A program made the position numbers and the translations under genes. A stretch of 64,000 nucleotides of DNA from DSCS01 sp035391585 (lineage in GTDB: Bacteria > Macinerneyibacteriota > Macinerneyibacteria > Macinerneyibacteriales > DSCS01): positions 1-64,000 of the forward strand of contig CAZNOX010000009.1 in the NCBI GenBank assembly GCA_964574875.1, given 5' to 3'. Positions 15,588 to 23,058 of this stretch are shown here, in pieces. Under the pieces are notes generated by a model. It saw only the letters and a program-made list of their open reading frames with translations, made no database searches and had not been told where the DNA came from. Numbering within the stretch: the stretch's first letter is position 1; each line of letters begins with the position of its first letter.

Positions 15588-15980
15588 ATGGCAAAATATC
15601 TGAAGACTTACCCGGAAAAGTGTTCAGCCTGCGGGACATGTATGGATGTCTGCTCTGAGACCTTTTTCAAAGAACGGAATCCGCTGAAATCAGCCATAAA
15701 GATCCAACCGAAAGAGGGGACTGTCCTCATGGCCGTCTGTAACCAGACATGCCGCCTCTGTGTGGAGGAGTGCCCTGTCCAGGCCCTCACCGTCAACAAT
15801 GCCGGGGTGGTCCTGCTTAATAAGAATAAATGTATCGGGTGTTTGGCCTGTGTCTCCGTCTGCCCCATCAATGCCATGATGTGGTTCGAGGGGGGCAAAT
15901 CGCCTTTCAAGTGCATTGCCTGCGGGAAATGTGCTGACGCCTGTCCCGAACAGGCTCTTGAAATCGTCGAGGAGGGATAA
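15588..15980 (+). CDS. Four-cluster polyferredoxin, electron partner of the AOR
   Basis: 130 residues with 16 motif cysteines in four sets: 12/15/18/22, 51/55/58/62, 82/85/88/92 and 109/112/115/119, enough for four [4Fe-4S] clusters. Sets one, three and four have the standard CxxCxxCxxxC spacing; the second is CxxxCxxCxxxC (CNQTCRLCVEEC). Such proteins act as the HycB-like electron-transfer subunit of aldehyde:ferredoxin oxidoreductases and pass electrons to ferredoxin or a further redox partner. It begins the operon behind GAGGAGG and is one base from the AOR start (stop TAA, then T, then ATG), so the two are made together. Confidence 0.88.
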   Translation: MAKYLKTYPEKCSACGTCMDVCSETFFKERNPLKSAIKIQPKEGTVLMAVCNQTCRLCVEECPVQALTVNNAGVVLLNKNKCIGCLACVSVCPINAMMWFEGGKSPFKCIACGKCADACPEQALEIVEEG

Positions 15981-15981
15981 T

Positions 15982-18144
15982 ATGACACAAGACATTGAAA
16001 AGATCAAATCCGGACACAAACTCCTGAAGGAGTGGGACTATCAGCTGAAACCTGTGGACAAGGGTTACAACATGAGGACCCTTTATGTCAACATTTCCGA
16101 TAACACCGTCACTGAAAAACCCGTGAGTGAAGAGATGAAAATGACCTTCACCGGAGGAAAAGGCTTCGGCCTGAAACTCCTCTGGGACGGAGTGAAACCT
16201 GAGACCAAGTGGGATGACCCCGAGAACGAAGTCTGTATTGCCACAGGCCCCATCGGCGGGAACACCAACTATCCCGGATCGGGGAAATCACTTGTGGTCT
16301 CCCTCTCTCCGCTCACAGGGATCCCCATCGATTCCAATGTGGGGGGGTATTTCGGCCCTTACCTCAAATTTGCCGGGTTCGATGCCATGGAGATCCAGGG
16401 CAAAGCCGACAAAGACGTCATCATCTACATCGACGGCGATAACGGCAAGGTTCAGATCATCGAAGCGCCCTATGAAGCGGTGGACAGCCACGTGGTGGGG
16501 GAACAGGTCATGGACCTCTTTGCCAAAAACGAGGAAGACAAGATCAATATCTCTTCGGTGAGCGCCGGCACAGGCTCTGATCACGCCTGGATCGGATGCC
16601 TCAACTTTTCCATGTGGGATAAGCGCCGTAAAGGCGTCCGTTTCAAACAGGCCGGACGCGGGGGGATCGGGACAGTGTTCCGCAACAAAAGGATCAAAGC
16701 CCTCGTGGTCCGTTTTTCAAATCTGAGCGGTGTCTCCAACAATCCTGCTGACATTGCTACAGTGCAGAAAACGGGGTTGAAGCTCCATAAAGAGATCATC
16801 GCCCTGGATGACCAGCAATGCCGGATGCGGCAGGTGGGGACCGCCCACTTGACAGAGATCATGAATGAGTACGATCTTCTGCCCACGATGAATTACAAGT
16901 TCGGAAGCCATAAAGACGCCGGCAACCTCTCATCCGATGTCTTCTACAACGAGTTTCTTTCCAAGGGAAAACCCGACGGATGCTGGTACGGGTGTACCAT
17001 GGCCTGTGCCAAAGTCGCGGAAGACTTTGAGCTCAGGACCGGCCCCTACAAAGGGCAGAAAGTCATCGTGGACGGACCGGAATACGAGACAGTGGGCGGC
17101 TGCGGCTCCAATATCGGAGTCTTCAATGCACGCGATGTCCTGGAGATCAACTTCTATTGTGATACATACGGGCTGGACACCATCTCCTTCGGAACCATGA
17201 CCGCTTTTATCATGGAGTGCTGGGAGAAGGGGTTCCTGGACAAAGAAAAAACCGGAGGACTCGACTTTACCTGGGGCAATGCTGACGACGCCCTGGAGCT
17301 TCTCCATCAGATCTCCCGCGGGGAAGGGTTCGGCAAGATCGCCGGAAAAGGGATCCGCGGGATGAAGGACTACTTTGAAAAGCATTTCGGTGCCGACCGC
17401 AAGATGATGGATGATTTCGGCATGGAAGCCAAGGGCCTGGAATATTCCGAGTATGTGACTAAAGAATCACTGGCCATGCAGGGCGGGTACGGACTGGCCC
17501 TGAAGGGCCCCCAGCATGACGAGGCCTGGCTCATCTTTATGGATATGGTCCAGGGGCTCATCCCCACCTTTGAGGACAAAGCGGAAGCCCTTCACTATTT
17601 CCCCATGTTCCGGACCTGGTTCGGGCTTCAGGGGTTGTGTAAGCTGCCCTGGAACGATATCGAACCCGCAGACAACGCCCAGACAGCCGAACCGGCCAAA
17701 GTCCCCGAGCATGTCCAGAACTATGTGGATATCTTCAATGCCATCACGGGGCAGAAGATCGACAAGGAAGAGCTCATCCTTCAGTCGGAGCGGGTCTATA
17801 ACTTCCAGCGTGTCTTCAATATCCGCATGGGGAAGGGGCTGAGGGAGCATGATGCGATTCCCTACCGTTCTGTGGGGCCCGTGACCGTGGAGGAGTATGA
17901 ATCCCGCGCCGAGCGCTATGACAAGCAGCTCAAAGAGAAGGCCGGGATCGATCCCGCAGGGCTCTCCTCCCCGGAGAAAGTGGCCGCTCTTCGGAAATAC
18001 CGTGAAGACCAGTATGAGCAGCTTATCGATGCGGTCTACAAGCGTCGCGGATGGACAAACAACGGCGTTCCCAAACCGGAGCATCTGAAAAAGCTCGGGA
18101 TCGCTTTTGCTGATGTCCTTGACGTCGTCCACAAACATCTCTGA
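15982..18144 (+). CDS. aor: Aldehyde ferredoxin oxidoreductase family tungsten/molybdenum enzyme
   Basis: 720 residues from the ATG at 15982 (ribosome binding site GAGGAGGGATA). The N-terminal domain shows the tungstopterin-binding signatures TFTGGKGFGLKLLWDGV, ATGPIGGNTNYPGSGKS and SNVGGYFGPYLKFAGFDA. GTGSDHAWIGC and GRGGIGTVFRNKRIKALV follow. The cluster ligands are probably Cys334, Cys338 and Cys342 (CWYGCTMAC) with Cys553 (QGLCKLPW). The first gap is three residues rather than the usual two, an uncommon variant. The family oxidises aldehydes to acids, or works in reverse, with ferredoxin; BamB-like aromatic-CoA enzymes are related. The adjacent polyferredoxin is the likely electron carrier, and a MoaD-like protein follows. 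The exact substrate cannot be read from the sequence. Confidence 0.9.
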   Translation: MTQDIEKIKSGHKLLKEWDYQLKPVDKGYNMRTLYVNISDNTVTEKPVSEEMKMTFTGGKGFGLKLLWDGVKPETKWDDPENEVCIATGPIGGNTNYPGSGKSLVVSLSPLTGIPIDSNVGGYFGPYLKFAGFDAMEIQGKADKDVIIYIDGDNGKVQIIEAPYEAVDSHVVGEQVMDLFAKNEEDKINISSVSAGTGSDHAWIGCLNFSMWDKRRKGVRFKQAGRGGIGTVFRNKRIKALVVRFSNLSGVSNNPADIATVQKTGLKLHKEIIALDDQQCRMRQVGTAHLTEIMNEYDLLPTMNYKFGSHKDAGNLSSDVFYNEFLSKGKPDGCWYGCTMACAKVAEDFELRTGPYKGQKVIVDGPEYETVGGCGSNIGVFNARDVLEINFYCDTYGLDTISFGTMTAFIMECWEKGFLDKEKTGGLDFTWGNADDALELLHQISRGEGFGKIAGKGIRGMKDYFEKHFGADRKMMDDFGMEAKGLEYSEYVTKESLAMQGGYGLALKGPQHDEAWLIFMDMVQGLIPTFEDKAEALHYFPMFRTWFGLQGLCKLPWNDIEPADNAQTAEPAKVPEHVQNYVDIFNAITGQKIDKEELILQSERVYNFQRVFNIRMGKGLREHDAIPYRSVGPVTVEEYESRAERYDKQLKEKAGIDPAGLSSPEKVAALRKYREDQYEQLIDAVYKRRGWTNNGVPKPEHLKKLGIAFADVLDVVHKHL

Positions 18145-18151
18145 GATCTGT

Positions 18152-18179
18152 GAGGGAGGAGTCATCTCCTCCCTCTTTT
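18152..18179 (+). terminator. Rho-independent terminator after the AOR gene
   Basis: A perfect 10-base stem, GAGGGAGGAG (18152-18161) and CTCCTCCCTC (18166-18175), with a TCAT loop, followed by TTTT, eight bases after the AOR stop codon. Confidence 0.9.
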
Positions 18180-18193
18180 CATCCAGTTTTTTC

Positions 18194-18221
18194 TTGACGT
18201 CCCCGGAAATTACGATAGAAT
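18194..18221 (+). promoter_or_regulatory. Promoter of the MoaD-like gene
   Basis: TTGACG at 18194-18199, a 16-base spacer and TAGAAT at 18216-18221, about 30 bases upstream of the ATG at 18251. Confidence 0.55.
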
Positions 18222-18250
18222 GAAGCCCCACTAAGCCCTAAGGTAACTGT

Positions 18251-18475
18251 ATGCGTATTAAGGTATTTGCCGGAATGAAAAAGTTTTTTGGACAGAAGGA
18301 GGAGGTCGACCTTCCTCTGGACGAACCCTGCAGTGTCGGGGAGCTGGCTGAGAAACTGGATCTTCCCGAAGATTTGCACTTTGTCGTTGTCCGGGATGGA
18401 CAATCCCTGGGAAGGGATGACACCGTCTCCGATGATGACCGGGTGAGTTTTGTCCGGTTCGTTTCCGGGGGCTGA
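18251..18475 (+). CDS. MoaD/ThiS-family sulfur-carrier protein
   Basis: 74 residues of the beta-grasp fold starting MRIKVFAGMKKFFG and ending in the exposed Gly-Gly (FVRFVSGG) that is activated to a thiocarboxylate. MoaD-type carriers donate sulfur for the dithiolene of molybdopterin or tungstopterin. Its position directly after an aldehyde ferredoxin oxidoreductase, which needs that cofactor, supports this role over thiamine synthesis. It has its own promoter and a following terminator, so it is a single-gene unit rather than part of the AOR transcript. The start codon lacks a strong Shine-Dalgarno sequence (TAAGGTAACTGT upstream). Confidence 0.8.
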   Translation: MRIKVFAGMKKFFGQKEEVDLPLDEPCSVGELAEKLDLPEDLHFVVVRDGQSLGRDDTVSDDDRVSFVRFVSGG

Positions 18476-18525
18476 TCTAACTGGTGGAATAATTCAAGAT
18501 TAAATGAACTCCATCACAAGAGGAA

Positions 18526-18547
18526 CCCCGCCTGAAAGGGGCTTTTT
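18526..18547 (+). terminator. Short terminator after the MoaD-like gene
   Basis: A four-base GC stem (CCCC 18526-18529, GGGG 18538-18541) with an 8-base loop, followed by CTTTTT. It lies immediately ahead of the ribosomal promoter. The stem is short but the U-run is good. Confidence 0.5.
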
Positions 18548-18550
18548 CCC

Positions 18551-18579
18551 TTGACGGAAACGGATATTGACTTTACTAT
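18551..18579 (+). promoter_or_regulatory. Promoter of the rplM-rpsI operon
   Basis: TTGACG at 18551-18556, a 17-base spacer and TACTAT at 18574-18579. The expected RNA start is near 18586, about 35 bases before the rplM ATG. Confidence 0.7.
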
Positions 18580-18620
18580 TTTGAAGCGTTACGGCGTGTA
18601 TGTCTTTAAGGAGGGTTAGG

Positions 18621-19058
18621 ATGAATAAGAGTTTTTTACCAAAACCAAATGAGATTGACAGAAAATGGTATCTCGTGGATGCCGAAGGGGAGGTTCTGGG
18701 GCGCATGGCCACACGGATCGCCCGGATGTTAAGCGGCAAAAGCAAACCCATTTACTCTCCCTCAGTGGATACCGGTGATTTCGTTGTCGTGATCAATGCC
18801 GGGAAAGTCCGTCTCACCGGAAATAAGCTGAAACAGAAGTTCTATTACAGGCACAGCGGTTATCCCGGCGGTTTGAAAGCGGTACGCTATGATGTGATGA
18901 TGGAAAAGAAACCGGAAGACGTCATCAAGCTCGCTGTCAAGGGAATGCTTCCCAAAAACAAACTGCAGGCCAGGATGCTGAAGCGCCTGAAAGTCTATGC
19001 CGGGGGACATCATCCTCATGCGGCACAGAAATGCGAAACCGTTAAAGTGACAAAGTAA
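18621..19058 (+). CDS. rplM: 50S ribosomal protein L13
   Basis: 145 residues from the ATG at 18621 (ribosome binding site AAGGAGGGTTAGG); an upstream in-frame start at 18600 is inside the leader. The sequence has the L13 core: KWYLVDAEGEVLGRMATRIA, VINAGKVRLTGNKL, YRHSGYPGGL, AVKGMLPKNKLQARMLKRLKVYAGGHHPHAAQ. L13 is a primary 23S rRNA-binding assembly protein. It begins the conserved L13-S9-S2-EF-Ts gene string, and the promoter at 18551 drives it. Confidence 0.97.
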   Translation: MNKSFLPKPNEIDRKWYLVDAEGEVLGRMATRIARMLSGKSKPIYSPSVDTGDFVVVINAGKVRLTGNKLKQKFYYRHSGYPGGLKAVRYDVMMEKKPEDVIKLAVKGMLPKNKLQARMLKRLKVYAGGHHPHAAQKCETVKVTK

Positions 19059-19067
19059 GGGAGGAGG

Positions 19068-19463
19068 ATGACTTTGAGTACAATATATTGGGGAACAGGC
19101 CGGAGAAAAACCGCTGTGGCACGGGTACGCCTGATCGCGGGAAAAGGCCGGATGATGGTCAATGATAAACCTTTGGAAGAATATTTTGATGTGAAAGATT
19201 ACCAGGAAAGAGCCAGACAGCCTCTGGTGCTCCTGAACATGACCGGACGTTATGATGTCCTGGTCCGTGTCCACGGCGGCGGTTTGAACGGACAGGCCGG
19301 GGCTGTGCGCCACGGTGTCGCCCGAGCGCTGGTCAAAATGGATGAGACGTTGAAACCTTCCCTGAAGCGTGCCGGATTTCTCAAGAGGGATCCCCGTATG
19401 AAAGAGAGAAAGAAATACGGACAGAAAGGCGCCAGGGCCAGGTTCCAGTTCTCGAAACGTTAA
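19068..19463 (+). CDS. rpsI: 30S ribosomal protein S9
   Basis: 131 residues (130 if translation starts at the TTG at 19074, which is better spaced from GGGAGGAGG than the ATG at 19068). The family marks are GTGRRKTAVARVRL at the N-terminus, GGGLNGQAGAVRHGVARAL in the middle and the basic tail KKYGQKGARARFQFSKR, whose last Lys-Arg reaches the P-site tRNA. It forms the usual two-gene unit with rplM. Confidence 0.97.
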   Translation: MTLSTIYWGTGRRKTAVARVRLIAGKGRMMVNDKPLEEYFDVKDYQERARQPLVLLNMTGRYDVLVRVHGGGLNGQAGAVRHGVARALVKMDETLKPSLKRAGFLKRDPRMKERKKYGQKGARARFQFSKR

Positions 19464-19487
19464 GGTTATTGGATTGAAAATTCGCAC

Positions 19488-19533
19488 AATCCCGCCTTCA
19501 TGGTGCCCCTTCATTGCGGGGGTTATCGGGATT
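19488..19533 (+). promoter_or_regulatory. Structured leader of rpsB, candidate autoregulatory element
   Basis: In the 96-base spacer between rpsI and rpsB the outer arms AATCCCG (19488-19494) and CGGGATT (19527-19533) are perfectly complementary. They enclose a second hairpin of CCCC (19506-19509) and GGGG (19518-19521) with an 8-base loop. No U-run follows and the rpsB ribosome binding site is 15 bases downstream, so it is not a terminator. An mRNA site for feedback by S2 is the natural hypothesis. Confidence 0.45.
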
Positions 19534-19559
19534 GGAGGAGACTGCAAGGAGGAAATTCT

Positions 19560-20444
19560 ATGGCTAATGTAACCATGAAGCAATTGTTGGAGGCCGGGGT
19601 CCATTTCGGACATCAGACCAAAAGATGGAACCCTAAGATGAAACCCTATATTTTCGGGGCAAAAAACGGCATTCATATTATTGATCTTCAGAAATCCGTC
19701 AAGTATATCGAGGAATCCTGTGAAAAATGCAAAGCCATCGTTGAAAACGGCGGTAAAGTTCTTTTCGTCGGCACCAAAAAACAAGCCCAGGATGCCATTG
19801 AGACAGAAGCTCAGCGCTGCGGCATGCCCTTTGTGAACCACAGATGGCTCGGCGGCATGCTCACCAACTACAAGACCATCAAACAGCGTGTCCGGTTTTT
19901 CAGGCAGCTTGAAGAGATGGAGACCAACGGCGAGATGGAAAAGCTGAGTAAAAAAGATGCCATCAAGACCCGCAAACAGAAAGAGAAGATGAGTGATGTC
20001 TTCCGCGGGATCAAAGATATGGACGATGTGCCCCACGCGGTCTTCGTCGTTGACATCAAAAAAGAGAAAAATGCCGTGGCGGAAGCCCAGAAGCTCGGTA
20101 TTCCGGTCTTCGCACTCATCGACACCAACTGCGATCCCGATGAAGCCGATTACCTCATCCCCGGCAATGATGACGCCATCCGTTCCATCAGCCTGATCTC
20201 ACGGGTCATGGCCGATGCCGTTCTGGACGGGCTGCAGGGCAGCCTGGAAGGGCGCGATGTGAATGAGGACGAAGCTGTTGAAGAAAAACCCAGGACACGC
20301 AAGGCAAAAGCGGAAGCTCCCGTCCAGGCGGAAACCGAAGCTGAAGTCGAAGCTGAGGATGTCCCTGCTCAAGAGGCTCCCGCTGAGGACGCCCCTGAGG
20401 AAGAAGCGGCTGAACCTGCAGACGAGACAAAAGACGAAGAGTAA
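19560..20444 (+). CDS. rpsB: 30S ribosomal protein S2 with acidic C-terminal extension
   Basis: 294 residues from the ATG at 19560 (CAAGGAGGAAATTCT). The S2 core is unmistakable: TMKQLLEAGVHFGHQTKRWNPKM, IFGAKNGIHIIDLQKS, NHRWLGGMLTNYKTI and PVFALIDTNCDPD. After about residue 230 the protein continues with some 60 residues almost entirely of Glu, Ala, Asp, Pro and Lys. S2 in E. coli is about 240 residues, so this is a long disordered acidic tail. Acidic tails occur in some phyla; a function is unknown. It is followed by tsf, as in most bacteria. Confidence 0.96.
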   Translation: MANVTMKQLLEAGVHFGHQTKRWNPKMKPYIFGAKNGIHIIDLQKSVKYIEESCEKCKAIVENGGKVLFVGTKKQAQDAIETEAQRCGMPFVNHRWLGGMLTNYKTIKQRVRFFRQLEEMETNGEMEKLSKKDAIKTRKQKEKMSDVFRGIKDMDDVPHAVFVVDIKKEKNAVAEAQKLGIPVFALIDTNCDPDEADYLIPGNDDAIRSISLISRVMADAVLDGLQGSLEGRDVNEDEAVEEKPRTRKAKAEAPVQAETEAEVEAEDVPAQEAPAEDAPEEEAAEPADETKDEE

Positions 20445-20476
20445 AGACAACGATATAAAGAGAAGAGGTGAGGGAG

Positions 20477-21073
20477 ATGGAAATAACAGCTCAAATGGTG
20501 AAAGAATTGAGAGATCGCACCGGAGCCGGTATGATGGACTGCAAAAAAGCTCTGTCAGCCGCCGGCGGAGATATGGAAAAAGCGATCGAAGAGCTCCGTA
20601 AAAAAGGTTTGGCTTCAGCGGCCAAGAAAGCGGACCGTGAGACTCATGAAGGAAGCGTGGGCGCTTACATCCATGCGACGATGAAACTCGGAGTCCTTAT
20701 CGAAGTCAACTGTGAAACTGATTTTGTGGCCAAGACAGATGATTTTCAGGCCCTGGTGAAAGACCTGGCTATGCAGGTGGCCGCTTCGAATCCCCTTGTC
20801 GTCTCACGCGAAGAGCTCGACAGCGGGATGATCGAAAAAGAGCGGGAGATCTACCGCGAAAAGATGCTGGCCGAAGGGAAACCTGAGAACATGGTGGACA
20901 AGATCGTCGACGGCATGCTTGAAAAACGGTATTACAAAGATGTCTGCCTTCTGGAACAGGACTTCATCAAAGATACCGAGATGACTGTGCAGGATTATAT
21001 CAATACATTCATCGCGAAATTAGGTGAAAATATTCAGGTGAGGCGGTTTACACGGTATTCGCTGGGAGAATAA
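20477..21073 (+). CDS. tsf: Elongation factor Ts (short form)
   Basis: 198 residues from the ATG at 20477 (AGAGGTGAGGGAG). It contains TAQMVKELRDRTGAGMMDCKKAL with the UBA-like N-terminal domain and the EF-Tu-binding TDFVAKTDDF core motif. EF-Ts recycles GDP from EF-Tu. The length is that of the short, single-core version known from Thermus (about 196) rather than the 280-residue E. coli type. The TAA stop overlaps the pyrH ATG by one base (TAATG). Confidence 0.96.
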   Translation: MEITAQMVKELRDRTGAGMMDCKKALSAAGGDMEKAIEELRKKGLASAAKKADRETHEGSVGAYIHATMKLGVLIEVNCETDFVAKTDDFQALVKDLAMQVAASNPLVVSREELDSGMIEKEREIYREKMLAEGKPENMVDKIVDGMLEKRYYKDVCLLEQDFIKDTEMTVQDYINTFIAKLGENIQVRRFTRYSLGE

Positions 21074-21774
21074 TGGTCTCGCGCATACTGCTGAAGCTGA
21101 GCGGTGAATTACTGTCTGAAAAAGAGGGCTTCGGGATCAACCCCGAAGCCCTCTCACGTATCACACTGGAAATCAAGGAACTCCATGACCGGGGCCTCTC
21201 TATAGGCCTTGTCATCGGCGGCGGGAATATCTTCCGCGGCCGTTCTCTCATCAAGGATTTAAAATTTTCCCCGCCGAAAGCCCATCATATGGGAATGGTG
21301 GCCACAATCATCAACGGCATCGCCCTGGAGACGGCTCTCAACGAGGCCGGATGCCCCGCTCTTCATTACAGTGCGTTCCCTGTGGGGACATTTTCCAGGC
21401 CTTATGACCGGGACAGTGTCCTCAGCGGCTTGAACGATCATGTGGTCATCATGACCGGAGGCACAGGAAATCCTTATTTCAGTACGGATACAGCCGCAGC
21501 CCTGAGAGCCGCAGAGACCGGAGCGGAGATCCTGGTCAAAGCCACAAAAGTCGACGGTGTCTATGACAAGGATCCTGTCCGATATCCCGAAGCTGTCCGG
21601 TATGACTCCATCACTTATGAGGAGTACCTCCGGCAGCATCTGGAAGTCATGGATCTGAGCGCTGTCTCATTGTGCCGGGATCAAAAGATCCCCATTCTTG
21701 TTTTTGATTTTTCACAAAGAGGAAACCTGAAAAAAGTGTTGACCGGGGATCTGCCCCATACGGTCATCCGGTAA
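21073..21774 (+). CDS. pyrH: UMP kinase
   Basis: 233 residues of the amino-acid-kinase fold: LLKLSGELLSEKEGFGINPEAL, VIGGGNIFRGR, then VIMTGGTGNPYFSTDTAAALRA for the nucleotide site and KVDGVYDKDP. The enzyme makes UDP from UMP and is typically a hexamer regulated by UTP and GTP. It is coupled to tsf by an overlapping TAATG and placed as in most bacteria, tsf-pyrH-frr. Confidence 0.96.
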   Translation: MVSRILLKLSGELLSEKEGFGINPEALSRITLEIKELHDRGLSIGLVIGGGNIFRGRSLIKDLKFSPPKAHHMGMVATIINGIALETALNEAGCPALHYSAFPVGTFSRPYDRDSVLSGLNDHVVIMTGGTGNPYFSTDTAAALRAAETGAEILVKATKVDGVYDKDPVRYPEAVRYDSITYEEYLRQHLEVMDLSAVSLCRDQKIPILVFDFSQRGNLKKVLTGDLPHTVIR

Positions 21775-21803
21775 GTGTTTCAATCGGAAAGGAGAGTGAT
21801 CTC

Positions 21804-22361
21804 ATGGACCATGCGGCATTAAAAGAAGGCAGGCAGAAGATGGAGAAGACACTGGATGTCTTGAGGGATGAATTGCACAGTGTGCGCACCGGGCGGGCCT
21901 CAGCGTCCCTCCTGGACAACATCACAGTGGACTATTACGGTACGCCCACTCCCGTGACGCAGATCGCTACGGTCAATGTCCCGGAACCCCGGAGCATCAC
22001 CATCTCCCCCTGGGACGTCTCCATTATCGCAGCCATCGAAAAGGCTATCCTCACGTCCAACCTGGGATTGAACCCGGCTAACGACGGGAAGATGATCCGT
22101 GTCCCTGTTCCCCCTCTTTCCGAGGAGAGGCGTAAAGACCTGGTCAAAGTCATCAAGAAGATGGCTGAAGATACAAAGATCGCTTTGCGTAACATCCGCC
22201 GTGATGAGAACGAGAAGATCAAGACACAAAAGAAGGACGGCGATATCCCCGAGGATATGGAGAAGAAACTTTTGGATGAGATCCAGAAAGTCACAGACGA
22301 GTTTGTCCACAAAGTCGATGATGTGGTGAATAAAAAAGAAGCTGAAATCATGGAGGTCTGA
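21804..22361 (+). CDS. frr: Ribosome recycling factor
   Basis: A 185-residue tRNA-mimicking L-shaped protein. Signature regions are LRTGRASASLLDNITVDYYG (here with VRTGRAS), PTPVTQIATVNVPEPRSI, the loop SNLGLNPANDGKMIRVPVPPL and the helix KKMAEDTKIALRNIRRDENEKI. Acting with EF-G, it splits post-termination ribosomes. Standard length, and its ribosome binding site GGAAAGGAGAG is good. One base separates its stop from the uppS GTG. Confidence 0.97.
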   Translation: MDHAALKEGRQKMEKTLDVLRDELHSVRTGRASASLLDNITVDYYGTPTPVTQIATVNVPEPRSITISPWDVSIIAAIEKAILTSNLGLNPANDGKMIRVPVPPLSEERRKDLVKVIKKMAEDTKIALRNIRRDENEKIKTQKKDGDIPEDMEKKLLDEIQKVTDEFVHKVDDVVNKKEAEIMEV

Positions 22362-22362
22362 T

Positions 22363-23058
22363 GTGTCTTTTCCGGCTCCGCGCCATGTAGCCATTATCAT
22401 GGACGGCAACGGGCGATGGGCCAGGAAACGCTTGCTGCCCCGTACCTTCGGACATAAGAAAGGGGTGGAGACACTCCGGTCCATTGTCCGTGCAGCAGCG
22501 GAAAAAGGCATCGAGGTCCTCACCGTTTTTGCTTTTTCCAAGGAAAACTGGAAACGACCGGAGAAAGAAGTCAAAGCCCTTATGCATCTTTTTGTCGAGA
22601 CATTGGAAAAAGAGATCCCTGAACTGACGAAAAACAAGGTGCGTCTCCGTTTTATCGGAGACCGCTCCTCTCTGGGCCGGGAGGTCACGGAGAAGATGAC
22701 ACTGGCTGAAGTCCAGACGAAAGAGAATGAGGGGCTCACACTGGTGGTGGCCCTCAACTACAGCGGACGAGATGATATCCTCCGCGCTGCTCAGGCTCTT
22801 GTGGAACAGAACGCCGACGGAACTGCTCTGGATGAAGAACTTTTCACCTCTTTTCTCGATACACGGGGCCTTCCCGACCCGGACCTCATTATCCGGACCG
22901 GGGGAGAGAACCGCATATCCAATTTTCTTCTCTGGCAGGGGGCCTACAGTGAGTTTTACTCCACCGCGGCCTACTGGCCCGATTTTGATCAGAAGGAATT
23001 TGAAAAGGCCCTGAAAGCGTATGCCCGACGGGAACGGCGGTTCGGAGGATTGGGATGA
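22363..23058 (+). CDS. uppS: Isoprenyl (undecaprenyl) diphosphate synthase
   Basis: 231 residues from a GTG at 22363. It is a cis-prenyltransferase that builds the C55 carrier for peptidoglycan and LPS. Asp14 in HVAIIMDGNGRWA binds magnesium. FGHKKGVETLRSIV, FAFSKENWKRP and the C-terminal RTGGENRISNFLLWQGAYSEFYF-type motif are present, although the common RTSGEQRLSNF reads RTGGENRISNF here. The gene overlaps cdsA by four bases (ATGA), the order seen in many bacteria (frr-uppS-cdsA). Confidence 0.96.
   Translation: MSFPAPRHVAIIMDGNGRWARKRLLPRTFGHKKGVETLRSIVRAAAEKGIEVLTVFAFSKENWKRPEKEVKALMHLFVETLEKEIPELTKNKVRLRFIGDRSSLGREVTEKMTLAEVQTKENEGLTLVVALNYSGRDDILRAAQALVEQNADGTALDEELFTSFLDTRGLPDPDLIIRTGGENRISNFLLWQGAYSEFYSTAAYWPDFDQKEFEKALKAYARRERRFGGLG

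Noticed and set aside
18762..20036. A 424-codon - strand frame across rplM, rpsI and rpsB.
   Set aside because: Antisense shadow of three ribosomal protein genes.
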